Program-made: the position numbers and the translations under genes
The notes under the pieces: generated by a model
Databases searched by the model: none
Told to the model about the DNA's origin: nothing
Seen by the model: the letters and a program-made list of their open reading frames with translations, nothing else
NCBI GenBank assembly: GCA_944380725.1
Contig: CALWIK010000005.1
Span: 1-64,000 of the forward strand
Source of the DNA: an uncultured Clostridia bacterium
Lineage (GTDB): Bacteria > Bacillota > Clostridia > Oscillospirales > Acutalibacteraceae
DNA: 64,000 bases
Direction: 5' to 3'
Part shown: one piece after another, positions 63,751-64,000 of the stretch
How positions within the stretch are numbered: position 1 is the stretch's first letter
Layout: every line of letters begins with the position of its first letter

Positions 63751-64000
63751 ATGTTTATGCAAAGTATTACAAAAATGAGTTTTAATGAGTTTGAAAAAAT
63801 TTTGAATGACAATGAGCTTGTATTTGTCGATTTTTTTGCGTCTTGGTGTGGCCCATGCAAAATGTTTGCACCTATAGTTGAGCAAGTTTCGCAAAAATAT
63901 GAGGGAAAAGTGTCTGTTTTAAAAGTTGATGTGGACGAAAATTCAGAAATCGCAGAAAAATATTCTATACAGGGTGTTCCTACTTCGATTTTGTTTAAAA
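63751..64000 (+). CDS. trxA: Thioredoxin (3' end beyond the window)
   Basis: The first 83 codons are present. The start at 63751 has AGGGGTG about five bases upstream; an ATG at 63757 is an alternative. The active site WCGPCK follows FVDFFASW, and the cis-Pro loop GVPTS is visible near the edge. It would reduce disulfides, including those of ribonucleotide reductase, in keeping with the upstream nrdR. Confidence 0.93.
   Translation, partial: MFMQSITKMSFNEFEKILNDNELVFVDFFASWCGPCKMFAPIVEQVSQKYEGKVSVLKVDVDENSEIAEKYSIQGVPTSILFK

Overview
The window is A+T-rich DNA from a spore-forming, anaerobic member of the Clostridia. Sporulation genes (spoIVA, sipL, spoVM, bofA, a PdaA-type deacetylase) show that it makes endospores, and sipL points to Clostridia rather than Bacilli. 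Superoxide reductase, rubredoxin and an A-type flavodiiron protein are the oxygen-defence set of an anaerobe. I cannot name the genus from sequence alone. No tRNA, rRNA or CRISPR array was seen.

Layout. Positions 1-3330 hold a phage-like partial gene and then a compact four-gene operon: a secreted or membrane-anchored Ala/Gly-rich hydrophobic peptide, an attenuator hairpin, a membrane HExxH metallopeptidase, a SpoIIM/DUF95-like membrane protein and a further membrane protein. It looks like an atypical bacteriocin operon. Positions 3370-6730 are a decayed mobile region: an intact and a frameshifted small XRE regulator, fragments of an IS5-type transposase, a phage tail fibre and an amidase, the last interrupted by an IS3 orfA remnant. 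A GT8 glycosyltransferase follows on the minus strand.

Positions 8439-18918 are the main accessory system. A consensus promoter drives a substrate-binding lipoprotein, an HlyD-like secretion protein, a C39-peptidase ABC exporter and a second ABC exporter of the NHLM type. Nine consecutive small genes follow, all with a double-glycine (GG/AGG) leader, mostly of the Nif11-like kind, and then a soluble HExxH protein. No RiPP-modifying enzyme is present. Several cores share an I-x-G-x-x-N motif, and two sets of cores are paralogous. An orphan GG peptide lies at 27291.

The rest is core genome. It runs: aroK/aroE; acpP; ppx-like/ppk/luxS; dfx, rubredoxin and fprA; pdaA, spoIVA, sipL and spoVM; an aminotransferase; acpS; an ABC transporter pair; a PBP and an FHA-FtsW fusion; yfmF/yfmH/lgt/lepA/hemW; walJ; murA; comM; ribU; metK under a SAM-I riboswitch; addBA; secG; rnr; yaaL/bofA; nrdR; and a thioredoxin cut by the window end. 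Two genes, spoVM (27 codons) and rubredoxin (51 codons), are very short and were found by direct reading.
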